Part shown: positions 1-8,576 of the stretch, piece after piece | How the letters are laid out: the number at the start of each line of letters is the position of its first letter | Numbering within the stretch: the stretch's first letter is position 1 | Program-made: the position numbers and the translations under genes | Origin: Nevskiaceae bacterium | Lineage (GTDB): Bacteria > Pseudomonadota > Gammaproteobacteria > Nevskiales > Nevskiaceae | Assembly: GCA_004298465.1 (NCBI GenBank) | Contig: SCRT01000004.1 | Span: 62,001 to 126,000, forward strand | Reading direction: 5' to 3' | DNA: 64,000 nt | The notes under the pieces: model-generated | Databases searched by the model: none | Seen by the model: the letters and a program-made list of their open reading frames with translations, nothing else | What the model was told of the DNA's origin: nothing

Positions 1-174
1 CTGTCGCTGATCGCGACGGCCAAGAGCATCGAGTCGCAGGTGCTGGATGAACTCGGGCATTCGGATGCCGTCGTCCTGAAATCCATGCTCAACCGCCTGC
101 TGCAGATCGTCGATCGGCGTTCCGGCCAGTTGCCGTGGCCGGACGAGGCCCCGACGAACGGCACATCGGGCTGA
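1..174 (+). CDS. C-terminal part of a MarR-like transcriptional regulator (partial)
   Basis: The reading frame is open from the first base and stops with TGA at 172-174, giving 57 residues of a protein that begins outside the window. The visible part is a long amphipathic helix (around LIATAKSIESQVLDELG) followed by a second helix (VLKSMLNRLLQIVD) and a disordered tail. This resembles the C-terminal dimerisation helices of MarR-family regulators, where a KxxExxxL...LxxLL pattern is common. The DNA-binding winged helix is not in the window, so the family call rests on the C-terminal helices only. Another helical regulator family is possible. Confidence 0.4.
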   Translation: MSLIATAKSIESQVLDELGHSDAVVLKSMLNRLLQIVDRRSGQLPWPDEAPTNGTSG

Positions 175-228
175 AAATAGCGCGATTCCGCGTTGAGTAC
201 CGTCAAGGTTGGCTAGAGTGGCGCGCGT

Positions 229-234
229 GATAAT
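229..234 (+). promoter_or_regulatory. Possible -10 element for the ferredoxin gene
   Basis: GATAAT lies 26 bases before the ferredoxin ATG and matches TATAAT at five of six positions. No good -35 hexamer is found at 16-18 bases, so this is a weak prediction based on the -10 alone. Confidence 0.3.
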
Positions 235-260
235 CGCGGCGCTGGAGATGAGGGCTGGAA

Positions 261-584
261 ATGACACATGTCGTAACGGAAAACTGCATCAAGTGCAAAT
301 ACACGGATTGCGTGGAAGTCTGCCCGGTGGATTGCTTCCACGAAGGCGAGAACTTCCTTGCCATCGACCCCGAGGAATGCATTGACTGCACGCTGTGCGT
401 GCCGGAATGTCCGGCCGAGGCGATCTTTTCCGAGGACGACGTGCCGGCCGACATGCAGGCGTTCTTCGACATCAACCGCGAGCTTTCTCGCGGCTGGCCG
501 GTGCTGACGCGCAAGAAGGATGCGCTGCCGGGCGCGGATGCCGTCAATGGCACGAAGGGCAAGCTCCCCGACCTGATCCGCTGA
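261..584 (+). CDS. fdxA: 7Fe ferredoxin (3Fe-4S / 4Fe-4S), FdxA type
   Basis: 107-residue soluble ferredoxin that should carry one [3Fe-4S] and one [4Fe-4S] cluster. Cysteines at 9, 12, 17, 21, 25, 40, 43, 46 and 50 match the Azotobacter FdI pattern shifted by one. C9, C17 and C50 would bind the 3Fe cluster and C21, C40, C43 and C46 the 4Fe cluster; C12 and C25 correspond to the extra cysteines of that family. The C-terminal extension containing [12 protein letters not shown] is typical of proteobacterial FdxA. GAGGG lies about 8 bases before the ATG. It stands alone between the regulator tail and a lipoprotein gene. The electron partner cannot be deduced here. Confidence 0.93.
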   Translation: MTHVVTENCIKCKYTDCVEVCPVDCFHEGENFLAIDPEECIDCTLCVPECPAEAIFSEDDVPADMQAFFDINRELSRGWPVLTRKKDALPGADAVNGTKGKLPDLIR

Positions 585-704
585 GAGCGCCTGCGCGGGC
601 GCGCCGCACCCGTCCTGCATCCGCCGGGATGCGGGCCGACGTGTCACGATGGAACGGTCGGACGCTCGCAGGGTCTGACGTCCACTGTTCTGGCGGAGAC
701 CCTC

Positions 705-2135
705 ATGAGGCGACGTGAAGTGCTGGCGGCAATCGGGGCGAGCGCTCTGGCGGCTTGCCGTTCTCCCGACCTGCGGGGCGTTGCGCTGCAGTTCAAGCTG
801 CCGGAGCCGCCGCGCGTGCGCATCGAAACCGCGCACCTGCTCCAGCCCCTGGATGCCTCGATGCTGGGGCTGGCGCTGGAAAGCTCGGCGCTGGTCGACC
901 CGGCCTTCATCAGCGTGGAAAACCATGGATTGGTCGACCGCCTGCGCGCGCTGAACCGCGGCGTGCTGTGCGTCGGCGGGCATTCCGCCGACATGACGCT
1001 GTGGCAGCTCGCCGGTGGTGCCGCGGTGCCCAAGCCGTACCGCTATGCGCTGGATGAAGCGGCGGTGAAGCGGCTGGCGGGCTTCGTGGAGGCGGTCGGC
1101 AGCACGCTCGTTTTCGGCATCGGCCTTGCGCATGACGACCCGGCACGCGCCACCCGGGAAGCCCGGGCCGTCCTGCAGCACGCCGGGTCACGGCTGGCGG
1201 CTTTCCAGTTCGGCCATGCGCCGGACCTGTATGTCGACAACCGCTGGCGCCCCTCCGGTTTTGATGCCCAGGCCTACGCGCAGGAGTGGGCGACGTTTGC
1301 GCAGGCCGTACGCGCCGGGGTTCCCAAGGTTCCGTTCGTGGGCCCGGAGGCCATCGGCCCGCAGCGCCAGCGCTGGGTGTCGGAATTCGTCGCGCGCTGC
1401 GGAGATCAGGTGGGGGCGGTGACGGTCGGGGAATACCAGCAGGCTCCGCGCACGGAGGATTACGATCGGCGACGGCGTGCAGCCGCTTCGCAGGCCGTGC
1501 CGGACGGGACCGGGGCCAGCGTTGATCTGCGGAGCATCGTGGCCGCCGCCCGTACGCGCGGCCTGCCGGCCTGGATCACGCAGGCCGCGTGGCTCGAACG
1601 CGGCGATCCGGCAGATACGCTGGAGGCGGCGCTATGGGCGATCCAGACGTTCTACAGCGGCCATGAACAGGGTGTGGCGCGCATCTGTTTCGATCTGGAG
1701 AAACCGGGCGCTGCCGGGCCGATGTATCACGGCCTGAAGCTGGTGGCGCAGACGTTCGGCGGCCGGCGCGTCGCCACGACGGCCAGCGTGTCCGCGCAGG
1801 ATGCCAAGGACCCCACCAAGATGAAGGTGCCCGACAACCTCCATGCCTGGGCCGTGCTTGACGCGCGCGAGCGCGTGCAGCTCGTGCTCGTCAACCGCGA
1901 TCGCGGGCATTCCACGGATGTCCGCATCGCGGCCGACCGCAAGCTGGCCGGCGGCACCATCCTGCGGCTCACCGGCCCCGGCTACGATGCGCGCGACCAG
2001 GTGACGTTTGCCGGGGCTACGGTCGATGTCGCGGGCCGCTGGCAGCCGCAGTACACGGAAGCCGTGCAGTGGGTCAACGGCACCGGCTGGCTGACGCTGG
2101 GCGCTGCGAGCGCGGCGCTTGTGCTGTTCGAGTGA
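705..2135 (+). CDS. GH79-like lipoprotein lacking both expected catalytic glutamates
   Basis: 476 residues. The N-terminus has a positively charged start, a short hydrophobic stretch and a lipobox (LAAC near residue 18), so it is probably a lipoprotein. The order of motifs resembles glycoside hydrolase family 79 (beta-glucuronidase/heparanase): an N-terminal strand with CVGGHSADMTLW where the family has RVGGNSAD, the GNEPDLY region, a region before AALWAIQTF that should hold the nucleophile, and a C-terminal beta-sandwich from about residue 370. Here the acid/base motif reads GHAPDLY (Ala172 in place of Glu) and the nucleophile motif reads ITQAAW (Gln293 in place of Glu). If the assignment holds, it is a non-catalytic, possibly glycan-binding relative. 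GGAG lies 6 bases before the ATG. It is convergent with the next gene. Confidence 0.6.
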   Translation: MRRREVLAAIGASALAACRSPDLRGVALQFKLPEPPRVRIETAHLLQPLDASMLGLALESSALVDPAFISVENHGLVDRLRALNRGVLCVGGHSADMTLWQLAGGAAVPKPYRYALDEAAVKRLAGFVEAVGSTLVFGIGLAHDDPARATREARAVLQHAGSRLAAFQFGHAPDLYVDNRWRPSGFDAQAYAQEWATFAQAVRAGVPKVPFVGPEAIGPQRQRWVSEFVARCGDQVGAVTVGEYQQAPRTEDYDRRRRAAASQAVPDGTGASVDLRSIVAAARTRGLPAWITQAAWLERGDPADTLEAALWAIQTFYSGHEQGVARICFDLEKPGAAGPMYHGLKLVAQTFGGRRVATTASVSAQDAKDPTKMKVPDNLHAWAVLDARERVQLVLVNRDRGHSTDVRIAADRKLAGGTILRLTGPGYDARDQVTFAGATVDVAGRWQPQYTEAVQWVNGTGWLTLGAASAALVLFE

Positions 2136-2183
2136 AGCGGTGAGCAGGGAGCTATAAGCGGCAGAGTATTGCGCGGTGAATAT

Positions 2184-2201
2184 CAGCAGTGGGCTGTTTT
2201 T
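2184..2201 (+). terminator. Weak candidate intrinsic terminator after the GH79-like gene
   Basis: CAGC and GCTG can form a 4-bp stem around a 5-base loop and are followed directly by TTTTT. It lies 49 bases past the stop of the upstream gene. The short stem makes it a weak candidate. Confidence 0.3.
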
Positions 2202-2206
2202 CCGCC

Positions 2207-2229
2207 GACGAATCCCCAATCCCCGACCC
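2207..2229. repeat. Short dispersed repeat, AATCCCCAATCCC type (copy 1)
   Basis: GACGAATCCCCAATCCCCGA lies between the 3' ends of two convergent genes. Related AATCCC-rich tracts occur near 14272, 42367 and 63681, always next to the 3' end of a gene. Confidence 0.5.
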
Positions 2230-2237
2230 GCCCGGTC

Positions 2238-3821
2238 TCACTGCGGCCTGGTCGCACAGGCTGCCGGCACCGCCAGCACCGCGTTGCCGGCCGTGAGTTT
2301 CGCCATCCGCGCCAGGTCCTTGCCGTAGGCGTCGAGCCCGTCGCCGAGGATGCGGCGCAGGCCCTGCGCCTGTTTGCCGTCCGGCAGCACGCGGTGGCTC
2401 ACCATCGCCATGCCGAGCCGCACGAAGATGTTGTCCAGCGCGGTGCCGCTGGCCTGCACGGTCGTCTGGCTGTCGCCGCTCGCCGGCGCCTGCAGGGTGG
2501 TGCGGAGCTCCGCGCCGGCCCCGCCGTTGCTGTGTGAAAGCACCTGCATGAAGCCGTTCACGGCGTCTGCCACGTTCACCGGCAGCAGCGCTTCCGTCAG
2601 CTTCGTCGGGAAGATGTTGAACGCCTTGCCGCTCACTTCCACGGCCGGCGGGGTGTTGAAGTGGCCGTCGATCGCCATGCCGTCCGGGCGGGCCTGGTAG
2701 ACCCAGTCGCCGCGCCAGTTGCGCAGTGTCACGTTCACGCCCAAGGCCTTGAAGCGCAGGTTCGTGTAGGTCTGCCAGTTCAGCGTGGCGGAGATCTTCG
2801 CGCCGATGGACGCGCGGTTCGGCTGTCCGTTGCGGCTCGGCACCGGCCGTCCGTTCTCGACCCACAGATCCAGTGCAAGGCGCTGCTTCGCGGTGTCGAG
2901 CTGGGCGTTCAGCCAGCGCCCGTCGGCGCTGGAGACATTGAACGTGCCGGTCATGAAATCGCCCAGCCGGTCGAGGTAGTCCGCAACGCTTTTGTAACGC
3001 GACTTGAGGCGGCTGTTGTCGAGCTGGATGGCCACGTACAGGTGGTAGGGGCCGGCAGTTGCGGAATCCGACGTCAGGCTCAGGTCCGCCACGTGTCCGA
3101 ACGTCGAAAACCACGCGAACAGCTCGGGGAATGCTGCGGCGAACTGCGCCAGCACGCCCGTGTCGTGGTCGGACAGATAGGCGCTGGTCTTCTGCACAGC
3201 CTGGAGCGTGGCTTGCGGCACCTGGATGGGCGCCGGGCGCGAAGTGTGTTCCAGCCCCAGCCGCAGCGCTTCGAGCACGGCCGGCCAGCGCAGGATGCCG
3301 GTATTCATCTTCGCCTGGCCGCGGATTTCATAGCGGTCCCCGAACGGCCCATCGGTGTGCGCGACGGGCTGCATCTCGAACTGCGCCAGCAGCGCGCCGT
3401 AGGGCGAGGGCGTGCCGGCGAAGCTTTCGAACGGCACATCGTTGACGGCATAACCAGTGCCGGCCGGCATGCCGCTCAGCGTGATGGCATGCCACGGGGC
3501 GTGCTGCCGGTCGGGCAGCATGTCGTAGAGCCCGGACAGGTCGAAGCTGCGCAGCGACTTGTAGACCTTGTCCTGCAGTTCCGCGACTTGTGGCGCGAGT
3601 TGCGGATGGCGCAGCGCGCGCTGCTGGATGGACAGGGTCTGGTCTAGGAAAGCCACGGCTGCGGCGCCGCCCGTGCCGCCGGTCAATGCCAGCAACGGTT
3701 GCCAGCGGTTGGCGGTGAGCGCGGCGGAACAATCTTCCGCCGCCTGCACGCTGCTGCCGAACGCGAGCGTGGCTGCCGCGCAGACTGCGAGGAACCGGCA
3801 TTTCCGGATGCTGGCGGTCAT
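2238..3821 (-). CDS. Uncharacterised secreted protein, 527 residues
   Basis: I do not recognise the family. A classical signal peptide is visible: basic MTASIRK, a hydrophobic core, then SSVQA|AE near residue 28. The mature protein is mostly soluble, with a helical N-terminal half and a more beta-like middle (residues about 240-420), and no further membrane segment. There are few cysteines: one soon after cleavage and one near the C-terminus. GAGGG lies 9 bases before the ATG. Downstream is the convergent GH79-like gene; 42 bases upstream ends a gene for a small outer-membrane barrel on the same strand, so the two may be co-transcribed. The likely location is periplasm or outer membrane. No function is proposed. 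Confidence 0.75.
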   Translation of the reverse strand: MTASIRKCRFLAVCAAATLAFGSSVQAAEDCSAALTANRWQPLLALTGGTGGAAAVAFLDQTLSIQQRALRHPQLAPQVAELQDKVYKSLRSFDLSGLYDMLPDRQHAPWHAITLSGMPAGTGYAVNDVPFESFAGTPSPYGALLAQFEMQPVAHTDGPFGDRYEIRGQAKMNTGILRWPAVLEALRLGLEHTSRPAPIQVPQATLQAVQKTSAYLSDHDTGVLAQFAAAFPELFAWFSTFGHVADLSLTSDSATAGPYHLYVAIQLDNSRLKSRYKSVADYLDRLGDFMTGTFNVSSADGRWLNAQLDTAKQRLALDLWVENGRPVPSRNGQPNRASIGAKISATLNWQTYTNLRFKALGVNVTLRNWRGDWVYQARPDGMAIDGHFNTPPAVEVSGKAFNIFPTKLTEALLPVNVADAVNGFMQVLSHSNGGAGAELRTTLQAPASGDSQTTVQASGTALDNIFVRLGMAMVSHRVLPDGKQAQGLRRILGDGLDAYGKDLARMAKLTAGNAVLAVPAACATRPQ

Positions 3822-3863
3822 GCTGCGGCCCTCTTGACCGGTTTTGGCGCGGGGGGCTGCGGC

Positions 3864-4478
3864 TCAGCCACCGAGACGGCCGAGGAAGCCCAACCCGAAG
3901 TCGTAGCGCAGGCCGAGATGGAAGCCGTAGATCTGGGCATTGCTGCGCTGTACGGAAACCAGCCCGCCGCCCACGATGCGGACATCCGGCAGTGTCGGAA
4001 GCAGTACGCGCACCGGCACGGCGAGATTGGCGCCGAACGCCACGCTGTTCAGGGAGGCGCGGGCGCCACGGGCGCGCGCGCCACTCCACACGTAACCCAT
4101 CGGCACCGACAGTTCCACGGTGTCGAACATCGTCGCGGTCGGCACTGCGAACAGCGCGTAGTAGCGGCTGAAGCCAAAATGGTTCGCGGTGGCGCCCGAT
4201 GCATTCATGCCGACGTGGGCCTCGATCTCCACCATGTCGTGGACACGCACGCCGGCACGGAAATCGACGAGGCGCCCGAAATAATGGCCCTGCGGGATGT
4301 CGCCCGCGGCCGATGATCGGTTCACCTGCAATTGCATGAACCCGTAGTCGGCGCCGATGTAGGCGTGCGGCCCGCCGTTGCCGGTGGTCGTCGCCGATCC
4401 TGCCGCCGCCTCCTGCTGCGCACCGGCCACACTGAGCCCGGCGGCCCACAGTACGCATGCCAGCCAGAATTTGTTCAC
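3864..4478 (-). CDS. Small outer-membrane beta-barrel protein
   Basis: 204 residues from a GTG start at 4478, chosen because GGAG precedes it by 8 bases and because the protein then begins with a proper signal peptide (NKFWLACVLWAAGLSVAGA). Longer in-frame versions add low-complexity residues before the signal. The mature part contains alternating hydrophobic strands (AYIGADYGFMQLQV, FRAGVRVHDMVEIEAHVG, YDFGLGFLG) and reaches its stop three residues after FLGRLGG, as expected for an 8-stranded OmpA-like or OmpW-like barrel with aromatic girdles. A GDIPQGHYFGRL segment would be an early loop. A specific role (porin, adhesin, structural) cannot be decided from the sequence. Confidence 0.7.
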   Translation of the reverse strand: MNKFWLACVLWAAGLSVAGAQQEAAAGSATTTGNGGPHAYIGADYGFMQLQVNRSSAAGDIPQGHYFGRLVDFRAGVRVHDMVEIEAHVGMNASGATANHFGFSRYYALFAVPTATMFDTVELSVPMGYVWSGARARGARASLNSVAFGANLAVPVRVLLPTLPDVRIVGGGLVSVQRSNAQIYGFHLGLRYDFGLGFLGRLGG

Positions 4479-4642
4479 GTTGATCGCTCCACTATTCACG
4501 CTGTTCGCCCGCGCGGCCGGATTTCCCGGTGCCCCGTTGCTGTCGCGGCCTGTGTCGTGCCCTCGCCGGCGGCAGTCGCTTCGCATGTTAGCGCGCGCTA
4601 GTCGGCAACGGCAGCCGGATGGTTCTTCGCGCGAGGCTGCGG

Positions 4643-6802
4643 TCAATCCTTCCAGCGCAGGTTCACCCCGACAAGGAAATTGCGCCCCGGCCCGGTTTCG
4701 TAGAAACGCCCGTTGCCGTCGTTGACGATCACCGATCCGACATAGTCGGTATCCAGGAGGTTGTTGACGCGCACGAAGGCGTCCACGGTGTAATGCGGCA
4801 AGTCGAACGCGTAGCCGATGTGGGTGTCGAGCAGGCCGTAGGCGGGCGCCGCCTCGGTATTGCCGTCGTCGACCGGCACGCGGGACAGGTATTGCCCGTC
4901 GATGCCGGCGTGCAGGCCGGAATCACGGCCGAAGCGCAGGCCGGCGAACACCTGGGATTCGGGAACGCCCGGCAGGCGCGAGCCGGCCTTGATGGTGTTC
5001 GTCGGTGCCGTGCAGGGAGCCGGCACGCCGGAACAGGTCTGGTAGGGGGAGCGCACCGTGGCGTCGAGCCAGGTATACGCGGTGCGCAGCTGCAGCCACG
5101 AGGAAAACGCGTGGTCGGCAGAGAGCTCCAGCCCCTGGCGGCGCACGCGCCCGGCGTTCGTGTAGGTGGAGCGCCCGCCGCGGTTCGTGTCGACCACGAT
5201 CTCGTTGCGCGTCATGGCGTGGAACACGGCAACTTCCGCGTTGGTGTCGTTCGGCAGGCGGAACTTCACGCCCAGTTGCCCGTTTTCCGTGCGCGCCGGG
5301 CGCAGGCCGAGGTTGAGCCCGGTCTGGTCCGGGCGGTAGGCGACCTCCGCGAACGTCGGGGTCTGGAAACCTTCACCGAAATCTGCGTAGACGTGGGCCC
5401 AGGGCGCGGCCCGATACAGCACGCCGGCGACCGGATTCGTGGCGTAGTAGGCGGTGCGGCCGCTGTCGTCGCCGTTGGAAAGGAAATGGTCGTGCGAGCG
5501 GAAGTTGACCTGGTTGCGGCGCACGCCAACCATCACCACCCAGCGGCGGGCGAGGTCCCAGCGCGCCTGCGCGTACTGGGCGAAGGCGTACTCGTTGTCG
5601 TCCTCGTCGCGGCGCAGCGCGCCCTGCACCCCCAGCGTCGTGCCGATGAAGTTCTCGTAGCCACGCCGGCGTTCGTTTTCCCGGTCGTAGGCAAGGCCGG
5701 CGATGAGCGTCAGCGGTTGCGCCAGAACGTCGGTCTGCCACGTCCAGCGCGCGTCCCCGCCGCCGTAGCGGTCATTCAGGCCGACCACGCCGCCGCCACT
5801 GGAGGGCGGCTTCTGTGCACCGATCGGGATCGACAGGAACTGCCGCACCTGGCGTGCGCCGTAATAGCCCATCAGGCGCAGCGACTGGCCGTTGCCGAAA
5901 TCGTGTTTCAGGATCAGCCCGCCCAGGTGTTGCTGCGCGCTCTTGCGGGTATCGAACTGCGTGGCGGCGGCGTTCGTCTGGCGCGGGTTGTCCTCGAATT
6001 GTGCACGCGTCAGGCCAAGCGGGTCCTGGGCTTCGGGGCCGGAGAAGTTGTTGAGCACCGCCGTCAGCGAGGTGTCGGCATCGAGGTGATACGTGAACTT
6101 GCCTTGGAAGATGTCGCGCCGTGCGGCACTGTGCGGGCGGAAACCGCCGGTGCGGAAATGCGTGAAGTCAGCGCTGTAGTCCAGCTTGCCGACCTCACCG
6201 TTCGCATTCAGGTTGGTACGCAGCGTGTCGTAGCTGCCCCACGCCACGCCCCCTCCAACGCTGTCCGGCTGTCGCCCGTCGGCCGTGAAGAGCTGGATCA
6301 CGCCGCCGGAGGAGTTGCCGTACAGGGCGGAGAACGGCCCGCGCAGCACTTCCACGCGGCTGGCGCTGGACAGGTCGAAGTTCGAGACCTGTCCCTGGCC
6401 GTCGGGGAAGCTGGCCGGGATGCCGTCGATGTACAGCCGTATGCCGCGCACGCCGAACGTGGTGCGTGCGCCGAAGCCGCGGATGGAGATCTGTTCATCC
6501 TGCGCGTAGTTCTGGCGGTTGCGGGCGAACAGGCCGGGAATGCCCTTGACGCTTTCCGAGAGGTTCACGCCCAGGTGGGCTTCGCGGATCTGCGCACCGT
6601 CGACGCTGTCGATGGCCGCCGGCACGTCGTAGGAAGGGCTGGCCACCTGCGTGGCCGTGGTCGTTATGGCGCCGAGCTGGGCCACCGGCGCATCGGCTGC
6701 ATGGGCCGGCGTCGCGGGGCAGAAAAGGGCGGTGAAAAGCAGGGCGACCAGCGTAGCTGGCCCCGAGGTGTGTCCCGATCGGGCGTGGCAGGCACGAAGC
6801 AC
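4643..6802 (-). CDS. TonB-dependent outer-membrane receptor (FecA/FepA-like)
   Basis: 719 residues from a GTG at 6802, preferred over a TTG at 6826 because GGAGAGA lies 5 bases before it. A signal peptide ends at AHA|ADAP. The plug domain follows (QISIRGFGARTTFGVRGI, LYIDGIPASFPDGQG, RVEVLRGPFSALYG), then a 22-strand barrel with recurrent aromatic strands. The protein ends in FLVGVNLRWKD rather than in a terminal Phe/Trp. It should import a scarce ligand using TonB energy; the ligand, such as a ferric siderophore, is not evident. No TonB, ExbBD, sigma/anti-sigma pair or ABC importer is adjacent. It is divergent from the Nudix gene across 238 bases. Confidence 0.88.
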   Translation of the reverse strand: MLRACHARSGHTSGPATLVALLFTALFCPATPAHAADAPVAQLGAITTTATQVASPSYDVPAAIDSVDGAQIREAHLGVNLSESVKGIPGLFARNRQNYAQDEQISIRGFGARTTFGVRGIRLYIDGIPASFPDGQGQVSNFDLSSASRVEVLRGPFSALYGNSSGGVIQLFTADGRQPDSVGGGVAWGSYDTLRTNLNANGEVGKLDYSADFTHFRTGGFRPHSAARRDIFQGKFTYHLDADTSLTAVLNNFSGPEAQDPLGLTRAQFEDNPRQTNAAATQFDTRKSAQQHLGGLILKHDFGNGQSLRLMGYYGARQVRQFLSIPIGAQKPPSSGGGVVGLNDRYGGGDARWTWQTDVLAQPLTLIAGLAYDRENERRRGYENFIGTTLGVQGALRRDEDDNEYAFAQYAQARWDLARRWVVMVGVRRNQVNFRSHDHFLSNGDDSGRTAYYATNPVAGVLYRAAPWAHVYADFGEGFQTPTFAEVAYRPDQTGLNLGLRPARTENGQLGVKFRLPNDTNAEVAVFHAMTRNEIVVDTNRGGRSTYTNAGRVRRQGLELSADHAFSSWLQLRTAYTWLDATVRSPYQTCSGVPAPCTAPTNTIKAGSRLPGVPESQVFAGLRFGRDSGLHAGIDGQYLSRVPVDDGNTEAAPAYGLLDTHIGYAFDLPHYTVDAFVRVNNLLDTDYVGSVIVNDGNGRFYETGPGRNFLVGVNLRWKD

Positions 6803-7040
6803 GGCTCTCTCTCCTGTATCGGGCAACGTCGGGCCATCTGCACGGGCCGCGCCCTCTTGCGGGCATTAAACTCTTTTTTAGGGGGCGTTCGTTGAATTTG
6901 GCGTCACTTCGTGGCAGCGGTACCCCACGTGTCGAGGCATCGGCCGCGTCCCGGCGGAGTGGAGCGGCGCCCGCTTTGCTACCCTGCTCGTACGCCGGAA
7001 GCAGTGGCGCAACCCTTGATCTGGCCTTCACCGAGAACCC

Positions 7041-7604
7041 ATGAAATTTTGCAGCCTATGCGGGCACGCGCTTACGCGCCGCGTGCCGCCCGGCGACCGT
7101 CTTGAACGTGACGTCTGCGACCACTGCGGACAGATCGAATACCAGAACCCGAAAGTCGTCGTCGGCTGCGTGCCGGAATGGGAAGGCAGGATCGTCATGT
7201 GCCGGCGAGCCATCCAGCCGCGCCTCGGTTACTGGACGTTCCCGGCTGGTTTTCTCGAACTCGACGAGACGATGGCCGAAGGTGCTGCGCGCGAGACGTT
7301 CGAGGAAAGCGGCGTGCGGGTCGAGATCGACCGGCTGCTGGCGGTTATGGACGTGCCGGAGATCGGCCAGGTGCACGTCGTCTACGGCGGGCGGGCGTGC
7401 TCTGCGGACCCCCACCCGACCGACGAGACTTCCGAAGTCGCGCTGATGGCCGAAGCTGATATTCCGTGGGACGAGATCGCGTTTCCGTCCATCTATCACG
7501 GGTTGAAGTATTTCTTCGCCGATCGTGCCCGCGGGCAATGGAGCGTCCACACGCGGCGACTGACGTCGCGTTGGAAGCGCGCGGGCGCAAAGCTCAGCGA
7601 TTGA
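7041..7604 (+). CDS. Zinc-ribbon Nudix hydrolase
   Basis: 187 residues. An N-terminal zinc ribbon uses C4, C7, C26 and C29. A Nudix box spans 70-92 and fits GX5EX7REUXEEXGU exactly (G70, E76, R84-E85, E88-E89, G91). Such proteins hydrolyse nucleoside diphosphates linked to other moieties, for example ADP-ribose, NADH or FAD; the architecture (Nudix_N_2 plus NUDIX) is shared with NudC-like and ADP-ribose pyrophosphatase-like enzymes. The NADH-specific SQPWPFPxS motif of NudC is absent, so I favour an ADP-sugar type substrate without certainty. The 3' end overlaps that of the convergent MBL gene by 11 bases. Confidence 0.88.
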   Translation: MKFCSLCGHALTRRVPPGDRLERDVCDHCGQIEYQNPKVVVGCVPEWEGRIVMCRRAIQPRLGYWTFPAGFLELDETMAEGAARETFEESGVRVEIDRLLAVMDVPEIGQVHVVYGGRACSADPHPTDETSEVALMAEADIPWDEIAFPSIYHGLKYFFADRARGQWSVHTRRLTSRWKRAGAKLSD

Positions 7605-8550
7605 CGGGTGGCGTGCCCAGTTGCAGCGTCTCGCCGTGCTGCAGCACGCGGAAGCAGCCGGCCGGCAGCCCGGCCGCCGTGCACGCAGCGGCCAGCCGCC
7701 GCGGTGGTTCGTCCAGCGGCTCGGTGGTGAGGCAGAACGTGCCCCAGTGCATGGCGACGGACAGGCGTGCGCCGAGGTCCTGGTGGATCTTTACGGCATC
7801 TTCCGGGTTCACGTGCATGGCCTGCATGAACCAGCGTGGTTCATAGGCGCCGATGGGGATGAGCGCCATGTCGATCGGGGCGAAGCGCGCACCGATGTCC
7901 GCGAAATCCCGTGAATACCCGGTATCACCGGCGAAATAGAGCTTGCGGCCGGCCGCCTCGACGACGAAGCCGCACCACAGCGTGCGGTTGCGGTCGCGCA
8001 GCCCACGGCTGGTGAAGTGCTGGGCGGGCACGGCCGTGACCGTGGCGGCGCCGAGCGGCGCGGACTGCCACCAGTCGAGTTCGATGACACGGCTGGCACC
8101 GCGGCGCGTGAACCAGCGGCGCAGTCCTTTCGGCACCACGAAATGGGTGTGTGGATGGGCGTGGATCAGGCGCTTGATGGTAGGCGCGTCCAGGTGGTCG
8201 TAGTGGTTGTGGGAAACCAGCACGACGTCGATCGGCGGCAGCCGCTCGAAAGCCAGTGCCGGCGGGACGAGCCGCTTCGGTCCCGCAAACGGCAAGGGCG
8301 ACGCGCGTTCGCCGTAGATCGGGTCGGTCAGCAGGTTCAGCCCACCCCACTGCACGAGGAAGGTGTCGTGGCCGACCCACGTCAGGGTGTCTGCGCTGTG
8401 GTTGGCGCCCAACCAAGCCGGATCGTTGCCGGCCCGCGGGAAGGCGACACGCGGCGGCCGGTTGCGCCGGTATTCCCGCCACAGACGCCAGAAATCCCGT
8501 GCGGTTGGCCGGGCGTGCGGGTAGCGGTTGTGGAAGCGTGCAGTAGACAC
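7594..8550 (-). CDS. Metallo-beta-lactamase-fold hydrolase (NAPE-PLD/UlaG-like)
   Basis: 318 residues from a GTG at 8550, chosen because longer versions would run into the glutathione peroxidase gene (its stop is at 8577) and the homologous part starts soon after. The metal motif HNHYDHLD (H114, H116, D118, H119) is followed by VPAQHF, FAGDTGYS and AMHWGTF, the usual metal-binding set of this fold. The motif set and TDPIYGERASP resemble bacterial relatives of N-acyl-phosphatidylethanolamine phospholipase D. No signal peptide or membrane helix is seen. The substrate is unknown. It follows the glutathione peroxidase gene by 26 bases on the same strand and is probably co-transcribed. Confidence 0.8.
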   Translation of the reverse strand: MSTARFHNRYPHARPTARDFWRLWREYRRNRPPRVAFPRAGNDPAWLGANHSADTLTWVGHDTFLVQWGGLNLLTDPIYGERASPLPFAGPKRLVPPALAFERLPPIDVVLVSHNHYDHLDAPTIKRLIHAHPHTHFVVPKGLRRWFTRRGASRVIELDWWQSAPLGAATVTAVPAQHFTSRGLRDRNRTLWCGFVVEAAGRKLYFAGDTGYSRDFADIGARFAPIDMALIPIGAYEPRWFMQAMHVNPEDAVKIHQDLGARLSVAMHWGTFCLTTEPLDEPPRRLAAACTAAGLPAGCFRVLQHGETLQLGTPPVNR

Positions 8551-8576
8551 GCGGTGTCCGAAGACTCGGACGGGAG

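Noticed and set aside
619..634. Hairpin GCATCC-GCCG-GGATGC after the ferredoxin gene
   Set aside because: The stem is good but no T-tract follows, so I do not call it an intrinsic terminator.
4619..6895. A 758-codon open frame on the plus strand opposite the TonB receptor
   Set aside because: It is antisense to a receptor with clear plug and barrel motifs. Its translation is rich in Arg, Ala, Val and His with no recognisable domain, as expected for a shadow frame in GC-rich DNA.
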